Source: JBGSOW01 sp041738875
Lineage (GTDB): Bacteria; Patescibacteriota; Dojkabacteria; CALFHW01
NCBI GenBank assembly: GCA_041738875.1
Contig: JBGSOW010000065.1
Coordinates: 1 to 8,675 of the forward strand
Reading direction: 5' to 3'
Length of the DNA stretch: 8,675 nucleotides
The notes beneath the pieces were generated by a model that was not told the origin of the DNA, ran no database searches, and saw only the letters and a list, made by a program, of their open reading frames with translations. The translations under genes were made by a program, and so were the position numbers. Positions within the stretch are counted from its first letter, which is position 1; each line of letters starts with the position of its first letter. This document shows, piece after piece, positions 1 to 6,769 of this stretch.

Positions 1-222
1 TTAAGCTATGTTTTACCTAAAATCACAGAAGCTAAATTCTTCCAAGCTGTTCTCGACTCCGCTGCTAGCGAACACTCCAGCAGGATGATTGCTATGAAAA
101 ATGCAACTGACGCCGCAACCGATATGATCGATAGCCTTACTCTTGAATACAATAAAAGCAGACAAGCTGCAATTACGCAAGAAATTGCAGAGATAACAGC
201 AGGAGCTGAGGCACTTAACTAA
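1..222 (+). CDS. atpG: ATP synthase F1 gamma subunit, C-terminal fragment (5' truncated)
   Basis: This frame is open from the first base and encodes the last 73 residues before a TAA stop; the start lies outside the window. The gamma subunit is the central rotor shaft of the F1F0 ATP synthase, turning inside the alpha3beta3 ring on the cytoplasmic face of the membrane. The visible part has the family's C-terminal helix pattern: a segment ending in SAASEHSSRMIAMKNAT, then a long helix with TLEYNKSRQAAITQEIAEI and a short tail. The SEHSSRMxAMxxAT stretch is among the most conserved in gamma subunits. It is followed 25 nt later by atpD in the usual gamma-beta-epsilon order, which supports the call. 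Nothing in this fragment looks broken. Confidence 0.96.
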   Translation, partial: LSYVLPKITEAKFFQAVLDSAASEHSSRMIAMKNATDAATDMIDSLTLEYNKSRQAAITQEIAEITAGAEALN

Positions 223-247
223 TTAAATTAATTTATTATTCATAGTC

Positions 248-1630
248 ATGGCAGAAAAAAATATTGGAAAAGTTATTCAGATTCTTGGTGTAGTTGTCGA
301 CGTTAAATTCGAAATAGAGATTCCTGCGATTTATAATGCTTTAGAAGTTACTTTGCAAAGTGGTGAGAAACTAGTTTTGGAAGTACAGCAGCATCTAGGA
401 GAAGGTAGAATCAGAACAGTAGCTATGGGATCGACTGATGGTCTAGCACGTGGAACAGAAGTTTTAGATACAGGGTCTGCCATACAAGTTCCCGTTGGCG
501 AAGCAACTTTGGGACGTATGTTTAATGTTATTGGTGAGCCAATCGACGGAAAACCAGCGCCTGAGGTAAAAAAACGTATGTCTATTCACAGAGAAGCGCC
601 AGAATTCAAAAATCAATCCGAAAATACCGAGCTTCTTGAGACAGGAATCAAAGTCGTCGACCTTCTCTGCCCATTTCTAAAAGGTGGTAAGGTTGGATTG
701 TTTGGTGGTGCTGGAGTTGGAAAAACAGTTATTATTCAGGAATTAATTAGAAATATCGCACAAGAACACGGTGGTTATTCTATGTTTGCTGGAGTTGGTG
801 AGCGTGTACGTGAAGGTAAAGATTTGCATCTAGAAATGGAAGAATCTGGTGTTTTGGATAAAACTGCACTGGTCTTTGGTCAGATGAATGAACCTCCTGG
901 AGCTCGCGCTAGAGTTGCGTTGACAGCGTTAACCATGGCAGAGCATTTCAGAGATAACGAAGGTAAAGATCTTCTTCTTTTCATCGATAACATCTTTAGA
1001 TTTACACAAGCCGGAGCTGAAATGTCTGCCCTTCTAGGTAGGATGCCTTCAGCTGTAGGATATCAACCTACTCTCGCAACAGAAATGGGAAGATTGCAGG
1101 AAAGAATTAGTTCAACCGACAAAGGTTCAATCACATCCGTGCAAGCTGTTTACGTTCCTGCAGACGACCTTACCGACCCTGCACCTGCGACAACCTTTAC
1201 ACATTTGGACTCAACTGTTGTACTTAACCGAGCACTAACTGAAATTGGTATTTACCCTGCTGTTGATCCGCTTGATTCGACTTCCACTGTTTTGGACCCT
1301 GCAATCGTTGGCGAGGAACACTATAATACAGCTCGCGGAGTGCAGAAAATATTGCAAAGATACAAAGATTTACAAGATATCATTGCAATTCTAGGTATGG
1401 AAGAACTTTCAGATGAAGATAAACTAACAGTTGCTCGTGCTAGACGTGTGCAAAGATATTTGTCACAGCCGTTCTTTGTAGCTGAGAAATTCACTGGTGC
1501 CAAAGGAAAATACGTTACTATTGCGGAAACAGTTCGCGGTTTCAAAGAAATCCTCGAAGGCAAACATGACGATAAACCAGAAAACTCTTTCTACATGAAA
1601 GGCGGAATCGACGAAGTTACAGCGGAATAA
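248..1630 (+). CDS. atpD: ATP synthase F1 beta subunit (catalytic)
   Basis: This is the catalytic subunit of the F1F0 ATP synthase, making ATP from ADP and phosphate as the rotor turns. At 460 residues it has the usual family length. Residues 1-80 form the N-terminal beta-barrel. The Walker A loop GGAGVGKT is at 153-160, the catalytic glutamate is E185 in GERVREG (184-190), and the Walker B strand LLLFIDN (242-248) carries D247. The segment RMPSAVGYQPTLATEMGRLQERI (265-287) is typical. The C-terminal lever motif, usually DELSEED, reads EELSDED at 385-391, so acidity is kept. One small oddity is C141 in LLCPFLKGG, where Ala-Pro is common. The start is ATG at 248, giving the expected N-terminus (MAEKNIGKVIQILG); the preceding 25 nt are AT-rich without a Shine-Dalgarno motif. 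It sits between atpG and atpC in one operon. Confidence 0.99.
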   Translation: MAEKNIGKVIQILGVVVDVKFEIEIPAIYNALEVTLQSGEKLVLEVQQHLGEGRIRTVAMGSTDGLARGTEVLDTGSAIQVPVGEATLGRMFNVIGEPIDGKPAPEVKKRMSIHREAPEFKNQSENTELLETGIKVVDLLCPFLKGGKVGLFGGAGVGKTVIIQELIRNIAQEHGGYSMFAGVGERVREGKDLHLEMEESGVLDKTALVFGQMNEPPGARARVALTALTMAEHFRDNEGKDLLLFIDNIFRFTQAGAEMSALLGRMPSAVGYQPTLATEMGRLQERISSTDKGSITSVQAVYVPADDLTDPAPATTFTHLDSTVVLNRALTEIGIYPAVDPLDSTSTVLDPAIVGEEHYNTARGVQKILQRYKDLQDIIAILGMEELSDEDKLTVARARRVQRYLSQPFFVAEKFTGAKGKYVTIAETVRGFKEILEGKHDDKPENSFYMKGGIDEVTAE

Positions 1631-1693
1631 AAGAATCTCCACTGTAATTTGGTTGAGTTTTAGATTTTAAATTAATTAGATAACTAACCTGCA

Positions 1694-2125
1694 ATGTTAA
1701 AGCTTAGAATCGTAACACCTGAAGGAATAACTTACGAGGATGACAACCTTAAAAGCGTTACACTCCCTACTACATCAGGAGTTATAACGATTATGGAAGA
1801 TCATGAGCCACTGGTTTCGGTTATTGATATTGGGGAGATTGTGATCGATAAGGGTGATTATAATGTGGAACTTGCAGTTGCTGGAGGTATCGTTGAAGTT
1901 AGAGATGGGCAAAATATAGTATTGCTTGCGGAAAACGCTGAAAGAGCTGAAGATATAGACCTTGAGAGAGCTGAAGAAGCAAAAAAACGAGCTGAAGAAT
2001 ACTTGCAAAAACTAGAAAATTCAGCTGACGTCGAATTTGCAGAAGTAGAGGCAAAGATCAGAAAAGAACTTGCTAGAGTTCAGGTTGGTATGAGGAAAAA
2101 ACGCGGCACGACCCGAGTAAACTAA
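1694..2125 (+). CDS. atpC: ATP synthase F1 epsilon subunit
   Basis: The epsilon subunit sits at the foot of the central stalk, couples F1 to the c-ring, and in many bacteria inhibits ATP hydrolysis through its C-terminal helices. The 143-residue product has the family's two-part build. Residues 1-82 form the beta-sandwich, with an opening like LKLRIVTPEGITYED, the turn TTSGVITIMEDHEPLVSVIDIGEI (26-49) and AVAGGIVEVRDGQNIVLLAE (61-80). Residues 83-136 form a charged helical hairpin rich in Glu, Ala, Lys and Arg. The basic tail (RKKRGTTRVN) is short. It lies 63 nt after atpD, the usual last gene of the operon. The ATG at 1694 gives the expected N-terminus; the bases before it (ataactaacctgca) contain no Shine-Dalgarno motif. 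Confidence 0.96.
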   Translation: MLKLRIVTPEGITYEDDNLKSVTLPTTSGVITIMEDHEPLVSVIDIGEIVIDKGDYNVELAVAGGIVEVRDGQNIVLLAENAERAEDIDLERAEEAKKRAEEYLQKLENSADVEFAEVEAKIRKELARVQVGMRKKRGTTRVN

Positions 2126-2128
2126 CTC

Positions 2129-2150
2129 AAATAAAAACAACGGAGTTGTT
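2129..2150 (-). terminator. Weak intrinsic terminator candidate for gnd (minus strand)
   Basis: Read on the minus strand, the sequence is AACAAC-TCC-GTTGTT followed by TTTATTT: a perfect 6-bp stem with a 3-nt loop (2136-2150) and then a T-rich tract. It lies about 55 bp beyond the gnd stop codon, in the convergent gap between atpC and gnd. On the plus strand the same stem is not followed by T residues, so it is oriented to end gnd transcription rather than atpC. The stem is short with only two G-C pairs, so efficiency would be modest. Confidence 0.45.
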
Positions 2151-2187
2151 ACGGCTAAATAACGGTAGTTGTTACGGCTTAATAACG
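2144..2187. repeat. Tandem pair of 21-bp repeats in the atpC-gnd gap
   Basis: Two copies of a 21-bp unit that begins AGTTGTTACGGCT and ends AATAACG occur at 2144-2164 and 2167-2187, a 23-bp period. They differ at one position (A versus T at base 14). Each copy contains the short inverted pair GTTA...TAAC with an 8-nt loop. The first copy overlaps one arm of the minus-strand terminator hairpin, so the array may be a partly duplicated terminator. Its function is unknown. Confidence 0.75.
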
Positions 2188-2203
2188 CGTATTTGCAGGT
2201 ACC

Positions 2204-3163
2204 TTAGATCTGCCTGTCTTTACCTGAATGCGCTCCGAAGATTCTGCGCATGGCTGAGACTGCGCGCCAAGCGATTGAATTTTTATCGCGAGACTGATAG
2301 CGCGCATACAAACCAGCAGTAATTGCAGGCAACGGGATGCCAAGTCTGAGAGCTTCTTCAGTTGTCCAGCGGCCAGTACCTAAATCACCTACTTCACTGG
2401 AATCTTGGTCAAGTTTAGAGTTGCCCTCTTCCATAAAACCATCCCTTAAAAACCCAACCAGTTTACTTTCAATAATCGAACCATGATTCCAAACATCTAA
2501 AAGTTTAGGATAGTCCACCTTCAGACTGCCTTCTTGTACTTCTTTTGCATTAATCAAAGAAATACCTTCAGAGATTGACTGCATCATCCCGTATTCGATA
2601 CCATTATGAACCATTTTTACAAAATGCCCTGAACCAGAACCGCCAAAGTACCCATAGCCACCGTCCACTGAGGCGTCTTTTAATGCAGGCTCTATGTAAT
2701 CAAAGGCAGTTTTATTGCCCCCTACCATCATACAAGCGCCGTTCCGTGCACCCATCGTGCCTCCACTTATCCCTATGTCCAGCATTTCAATACCTTTCTC
2801 TGCTAGGCGTGCAGCTCGTTTTTGTGAATCAGAATAATGCGAATTTGCAAGATCTACAATTACATCACCAGGATTTAGAAAATTCGCAAGCCCACCAGAG
2901 CCATCCGACGCCTCATCCCCAAAAATCACCAAATCTACCGCTGGGCCTGCAGCAACAAGCAGAAAAATAACCTTTCGTTCTTCGCTCTTTAGTTCGTTTA
3001 CCAGTTCCTCCACAGTACCCGCTACAACAGCGGCACTTTCTGATCTAGCCCTTTCCCTTGGCTCATTCCCACGATTCCACACGACGACATTATGCCCATG
3101 ATCCAACCAATTTAGCATCAAGTTAAAGCCCATATTCCCAAGTCCTATAAGTCCAAATTTCAT
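2204..3163 (-). CDS. gnd: 6-phosphogluconate dehydrogenase, decarboxylating (short form)
   Basis: Oxidises 6-phosphogluconate to ribulose 5-phosphate and CO2, reducing NAD(P)+, in the cytosolic oxidative pentose phosphate pathway. The 319 residues match the short bacterial form (about 300) rather than the 470-residue form. The Rossmann motif GLGNMG is at 7-12. Strand 2 ends VVVWNR (N30, R31), where NADP-type enzymes carry Asn-Arg and NAD-type enzymes usually carry an acidic residue, so NADP preference is inferred. The substrate loop GISGG is at 131-135. The catalytic block KMVHNGIE gives K183, H186, N187 and E190, the same numbers as in the sheep enzyme. The C-terminal FGAH is at 309-312. The start at 3163 begins MKFGLIGLGNMG; an upstream in-frame ATG at 3199 would add 12 residues not seen in the family. 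It is transcribed divergently from tal. Confidence 0.96.
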   Translation of the reverse strand: MKFGLIGLGNMGFNLMLNWLDHGHNVVVWNRGNEPRERARSESAAVVAGTVEELVNELKSEERKVIFLLVAAGPAVDLVIFGDEASDGSGGLANFLNPGDVIVDLANSHYSDSQKRAARLAEKGIEMLDIGISGGTMGARNGACMMVGGNKTAFDYIEPALKDASVDGGYGYFGGSGSGHFVKMVHNGIEYGMMQSISEGISLINAKEVQEGSLKVDYPKLLDVWNHGSIIESKLVGFLRDGFMEEGNSKLDQDSSEVGDLGTGRWTTEEALRLGIPLPAITAGLYARYQSRDKNSIAWRAVSAMRRIFGAHSGKDRQI

Positions 3164-3296
3164 AATTAGTGATAATATTAAGTTAATTATGTTATACAAA
3201 TACTACCATTAATATTAAGAATTATCAGACTATGGACTGAAAGAATTTGTTAATATAAAGACAGTTGTTTTGGAATTAAATTTAGTTATAAGCATC
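3164..3296. promoter_or_regulatory. Divergent gnd/tal intergenic region, likely promoters for both
   Basis: This 133-bp, very AT-rich gap separates the oppositely oriented gnd and tal genes, so promoters for both should lie here. On the plus strand, TATAAA at 3254-3259 is a plausible -10 box, about 37 bp before the tal ATG; no good -35 is visible. On the minus strand, TTGTAT and TATTAT about 16 bp apart could serve gnd, but they lie so close to its ATG that the message would be almost leaderless. The string TAATATTAAG occurs twice (3173-3182 and 3210-3219); the second lies in the 10-bp palindrome TTAATATTAA. A shared operator is possible, but base composition alone could produce this. Confidence 0.35.
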
Positions 3297-3941
3297 ATGA
3301 AAATTTTCTTAGACACAGCGGATATAGAGGAAATACGAAAAGGGGTAGATACTGGGCTTGTGGATGGTGTCACAACCAATCCAAGTTTAGCTGCGCAAAC
3401 AAACCGCAATTTCGACGAGGTCAGACAAGAAATTCTAGACGTAGTAAAAGGACCTGTGAGTCTGGAAGTGATTGCAACGGATTATCATGCGATGCTCGAG
3501 GAAGGGCGAAATTTGGCGAGGTTAGCTGAAAACGTAGTAGTGAAATTGCCAATGGGAGTAGACGGGTTAAAAGCTGTACGGACACTAAAAGAAGAAGGCG
3601 TCAAAACAAACGTAACGCTAGTCTTCTCAGCCAATCAAGCAATGCTTGCAGCAAAAGCTGGCGCCACATACGTAAGTCCATTTATTGGCAGAATGCATGA
3701 CGCTGGACACGATGGGATTGGATTAATCGAAGAAATTCGTGAAATTTTCGACAATTTCAGCTTCTCAACCTTTATCCTAGCCGCATCAGACAGATCACCG
3801 CTTGACACAAAAAACGCAGCACTCGCAGGAGCCGACGCAATCACCATAAAACCAGAAAACTTCTGGAAACTATACCAACACCCCTTCACCGACCAAGGTC
3901 TAGCTAAATTCTTAAATGACTGGAATAACAAAAATGCCTGA
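3297..3941 (+). CDS. tal: Transaldolase, small (FSA/TalC-like) class
   Basis: Transfers a dihydroxyacetone unit between sugar phosphates in the non-oxidative pentose phosphate pathway. The 214-residue product belongs to the small class I aldolase family that includes fructose-6-phosphate aldolase. The opening MKIFLDTADIEEI carries D6, the GVTTNPS motif is at 24-30, and the Schiff-base lysine is K83 in VVKLPM (81-86). Two positions separate the subfamilies: fructose-6-phosphate aldolase has Gln and Tyr, transaldolase has Glu and Phe. Here they are E57 (SLEV) and F129 (SPFIGRM), so transaldolase is the better call. The start at 3297 matches the family N-terminus; an in-frame TTG at 3270 would add nine residues without support. 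It opens the plus-strand run tal-A-B-zwf, and its TGA stop overlaps the start of gene A. No Shine-Dalgarno motif precedes it. Confidence 0.93.
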   Translation: MKIFLDTADIEEIRKGVDTGLVDGVTTNPSLAAQTNRNFDEVRQEILDVVKGPVSLEVIATDYHAMLEEGRNLARLAENVVVKLPMGVDGLKAVRTLKEEGVKTNVTLVFSANQAMLAAKAGATYVSPFIGRMHDAGHDGIGLIEEIREIFDNFSFSTFILAASDRSPLDTKNAALAGADAITIKPENFWKLYQHPFTDQGLAKFLNDWNNKNA

Positions 3942-4644
3942 AATTGACAATCCCAAAAGCCAATCTGTTACAGATGCTATCAACCTTCTCAAAAAGTATC
4001 CTATACACGCAATTGATAGTCAAAGCATTGCTCTTGGCAATAACTCCATTCCATTAGGTGGCGTACACCCTTTGCAGGCAGTATCTATTGGACTCTCAAC
4101 ATATGTTCCCAGACAGGGAGAACGTGAATTGAGAGTTTCTAATACTGGCGTATATATAACAAGTAATACTGGGGCTATAGTATTATCAAACCAAAGCGTA
4201 ACAAGTACAGATTTTCCACCACCCAGTACTGGGAGTGGTCCAGAGCTAGCTTATAAAGGTCAGTTTAAACTAGACAGAATCCGAGTGAGTATAAATGCTA
4301 CGAATTACGAGCTGCCAGGACTTTCATATTCAGATAGTGGCTCTGAAGTAAATGCGTATGTTATTCCACTAAATGATGTTGTTGCGCATCAAGGTAATCA
4401 AGGCTCTGCAACGACTGAGTATGAAGAATTTAATGGTAAACTGATCAATATCCTAAATGGATTGGGTTTTGAAACAGACAATAATCGATTAGACGCTATC
4501 TTAACCAGTGACTATTATGAGGATGATAAAGACGGTGTTCTTATTGTCACAGCTACTAATAATACAGATACCCTCAGTCTAGTCAGAAGAGGAAATGAGT
4601 TATTCCTCGCGACGACTGAATTAAATTTTAATATTGATGTATAA
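3916..4644 (+). CDS. Unknown protein A, in the tal-zwf operon
   Basis: I do not recognise this family. The product is 242 residues from ATG 3916, or 236 from ATG 3934; the first overlaps the end of tal by 26 nt, the second by 8 nt (ATGCCTGA). Neither has a Shine-Dalgarno motif, so the start is unsettled. No signal peptide or membrane segment is visible. There is no Cys or Trp, and Asn, Ser and Thr are abundant. The pattern is alternating hydrophobic strands (RIRVSINATNYEL at 121-133, VLIVTATN at 208-215), a low-complexity PPPSTGSGPE linker at 101-110, one amphipathic helix (GKLINILNGLGF, 174-185) and a final strand pair ending RRGNELFLAT. It shares several motifs in the same order with the next gene, B, so the two look like diverged tandem duplicates. 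Placement between tal and zwf implies co-expression, not a known role. Confidence 0.85.
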   Translation: MTGITKMPEIDNPKSQSVTDAINLLKKYPIHAIDSQSIALGNNSIPLGGVHPLQAVSIGLSTYVPRQGERELRVSNTGVYITSNTGAIVLSNQSVTSTDFPPPSTGSGPELAYKGQFKLDRIRVSINATNYELPGLSYSDSGSEVNAYVIPLNDVVAHQGNQGSATTEYEEFNGKLINILNGLGFETDNNRLDAILTSDYYEDDKDGVLIVTATNNTDTLSLVRRGNELFLATTELNFNIDV

Positions 4645-4647
4645 ATC

Positions 4648-5331
4648 ATGACTATCGAACAGACTCCTGACAATACTTCTGGAGGAGCTGAAATAAATAA
4701 TCACCCTACTCTAACTATGGTCGTTGTTGACGAGCTAATATCAACTATTAGAGAAGGAGTAAACCATCCACTTCAAGAACTAAGTGATGCTATTATTATG
4801 AACCCAAATAGAATCTTCAAAGACGAAAGTGGCATACGGTACACAACTCCACACACCCATAATCTCAGTCTTTTCAACCAAGAAGATGATAGAAGAGGAA
4901 TTATATTCCCTGGAACGACATCAAATATATCACATAGCCGTTTGACTATTGTTACTTCAAAACGCAATCTCACATACACTTTTCCTACTCTTGACGTGCA
5001 ACTTGATGCCGGTCAAATAACCATACTACCAGAACTACTTACATATGCTATGTTTAATCGAATTCCAGAAAAGGATAATATTGACAAAGACCCGCGTTCT
5101 ACTGATCCGAGATTAATATATAACTATCCTCCTAGACCTATTCCTAAACTTGCAAGTTATCTAGCTCATATAGGATTTGATATCTCAACACCACAATTTG
5201 AGAAAATTATTAAACCGGATAGCCCTGGAACACCAAATAGTGAACCAATTCTATTTTATTCACCCCAGCAAGACCAGTGTGTGGTTAGGTTGGGTAGTCA
5301 GCTATTCTTAGTTTTTGCTACTGATAACTAG
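4648..5331 (+). CDS. Unknown protein B, probable paralog of protein A
   Basis: This 227-residue product is not recognised. It starts 3 nt after the stop of gene A and ends 19 nt before zwf, so it is probably in the same transcript. Shared with A, in the same order: HPLQ (40-43 here, 51-54 in A), a strand starting RLTIV (98-102; RIRVS in A), an amphipathic segment LAHIGFDIS (172-180; LNGLGFETD in A) and the closing strand VVRLGSQLFLVFATDN (212-227; LVRRGNELFLATTELN in A). B also has a proline-rich stretch YNYPPRPIPK (158-167) that A lacks. There is one Cys, no Trp, no signal peptide and no membrane segment, so a cytosolic mixed alpha/beta protein is likely. Its function is unknown. ATG 4648 is preceded by AT-rich sequence without a Shine-Dalgarno motif. 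Confidence 0.85.
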   Translation: MTIEQTPDNTSGGAEINNHPTLTMVVVDELISTIREGVNHPLQELSDAIIMNPNRIFKDESGIRYTTPHTHNLSLFNQEDDRRGIIFPGTTSNISHSRLTIVTSKRNLTYTFPTLDVQLDAGQITILPELLTYAMFNRIPEKDNIDKDPRSTDPRLIYNYPPRPIPKLASYLAHIGFDISTPQFEKIIKPDSPGTPNSEPILFYSPQQDQCVVRLGSQLFLVFATDN

Positions 5332-5350
5332 CCGCATGTTAAACTGAACT

Positions 5351-6733
5351 ATGACATATCTATATATTTTCGGGGCGGCGGGTGATTTATCTCAAAGGAA
5401 GATCTACCCTGCTCTTGCGGAACTTTTTGTTAATTATGAAGACGTGTTTTCCAACGTAAAAGTTATTGGTTGTGCACGAAGAGAATGGGATGACGAAAAG
5501 TATAGGGAATTTATTCATGAAAGTATTGGAAGTTCGGAAAAATCGAAATTGGATGATTCTAAACTTCTAGAAAATGCGAATTTTCTAAATATTGACTTCG
5601 AAAAAGACAAAGATATATTGAAATTAAATAATTCAATCACACACACACACCAAGACGCAGACAGATACATCTTTTATTTCGCGGTCACGCCAGAGATATT
5701 CCCACTTTTAACCGAGAAATTGGCCGGACTAGCAATCTATAAGGATATAAAATCGAAAGCCAATCTTCTGATAGAAAAGCCTTTTGGGGAGGATTACGAC
5801 AGCGCAGCTGACCTTTTCAGCTTATTGAAGGAAAACTTCAATCAAGAAAATATATTGCCTATTGACCACGTATTAAATAAAAAGGCGTTGATTGATATAT
5901 TACACTTCAGAAGATTCAACCAAATAATCGAGAATATGCTGAGTAAAGAGCATATTGACCATGTGCAGATTACGTATGCAGAGAAACGAGGAGTTGAGGG
6001 GCGCGAAAATTTCTACAAAAAAACTGGTGCACTCAGAGACATGGTTCAGGGGCATATATTTGAGGCTCTAGCGGTACTTCTGGGGGACATTCCTGATGAC
6101 TACACCGGAAGTGTGTCGCAAAGTTCACGCGCTAAATTATTGAAGGATTTGGAGTTTGGAGGCAAAGACGATTTTGTTATTGCTAATGCGTCTGAATTGG
6201 AATCGACCGAGACTTTTGTGGCTTTGAAGCTAAAAATCTCTCCACAAAACCAGCGATTTGGAGACATGCCAATTTATATCCGCACAGGGAAATATATGAA
6301 CGATAATTATTTTGACGTGAATATCGTTTTCAAAAAAAACGAAAAACAACCTGATAGTAGAAACCCAGTTTTGACGTTTAGAATCAGCCCAAATTCTGGA
6401 ATCAGTTTCAACCTCTGGACCGCTGAAAATAGCTATACGCTTGAATCCCAGCCTGAGCAATTAATCAAATTAACACATTGTTACCGTGGAAATGAAATGA
6501 AAGATGCATATGTAGCACTATTGTTTGACGCAGTTGTAGGCAGCCAGACCTTCTTTGTGAGCGAGGACGAGATTTTAGCAAGTTGGAAAGTAATCGACTC
6601 AATCCGGAAACATTACGAATCCACAAAACTCGGCACCTACATACACGGAAGCACCGGGCCTCTGGCAAGTTATGAGCTTATCCAGCAAGACAACCGCGAT
6701 TGGATCGAACAAAGCTCCAGCGATTTTTGCTGA
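5351..6733 (+). CDS. zwf: Glucose-6-phosphate dehydrogenase, divergent
   Basis: Oxidises glucose 6-phosphate to 6-phosphogluconolactone, normally with NADP+, as the entry step of the oxidative pentose phosphate pathway. At 460 residues it is slightly shorter than the usual 480-500. The nucleotide-binding loop is GAAGDLSQRK (8-17; GATGDLAKRK is usual), and R43-R44 after strand 2 fit NADP binding. EKPFG is at 142-146. The active-site motif, usually IDHYLGK, reads IDHVLNK (171-177) with D172, H173 and K177 kept. The block HVQITYAEKRGVEGR is at 204-218, followed by GALRDMVQGH with H235, the expected general base. RTGK is at 311-314. Catalytic residues are therefore present although the surrounding signatures have drifted. 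A (CA) dinucleotide run at 5638-5650 encodes THTH in a variable loop. It follows gene B by 19 nt and ends with TGA. Confidence 0.96.
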   Translation: MTYLYIFGAAGDLSQRKIYPALAELFVNYEDVFSNVKVIGCARREWDDEKYREFIHESIGSSEKSKLDDSKLLENANFLNIDFEKDKDILKLNNSITHTHQDADRYIFYFAVTPEIFPLLTEKLAGLAIYKDIKSKANLLIEKPFGEDYDSAADLFSLLKENFNQENILPIDHVLNKKALIDILHFRRFNQIIENMLSKEHIDHVQITYAEKRGVEGRENFYKKTGALRDMVQGHIFEALAVLLGDIPDDYTGSVSQSSRAKLLKDLEFGGKDDFVIANASELESTETFVALKLKISPQNQRFGDMPIYIRTGKYMNDNYFDVNIVFKKNEKQPDSRNPVLTFRISPNSGISFNLWTAENSYTLESQPEQLIKLTHCYRGNEMKDAYVALLFDAVVGSQTFFVSEDEILASWKVIDSIRKHYESTKLGTYIHGSTGPLASYELIQQDNRDWIEQSSSDFC

Positions 6734-6769
6734 GATACTATTGTGTATAAGCACCAGTAGGAATAATAT

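Noticed and set aside
2575..2970. 131-codon plus-strand reading frame opposite gnd
   Set aside because: It lies wholly antisense to a well-supported gnd, and the product is a low-complexity Gln/His/Pro/Leu-rich string, typical of the complement of a coding strand.
3164..3199. Upstream ATG for gnd at 3199
   Set aside because: It would add 12 residues ahead of the conserved MKFGLIGLGNMG start of the Rossmann fold; the family begins at 3163.
3270..3296. Upstream TTG start for tal
   Set aside because: The extra nine residues precede the family start MKIFLDTA and have no support.
6734..6769. Terminator between convergent zwf and gene C
   Set aside because: Only a short, interrupted inverted repeat (TACT/AGTA with GTG/CAC) is present and there is no T-tract on either strand.
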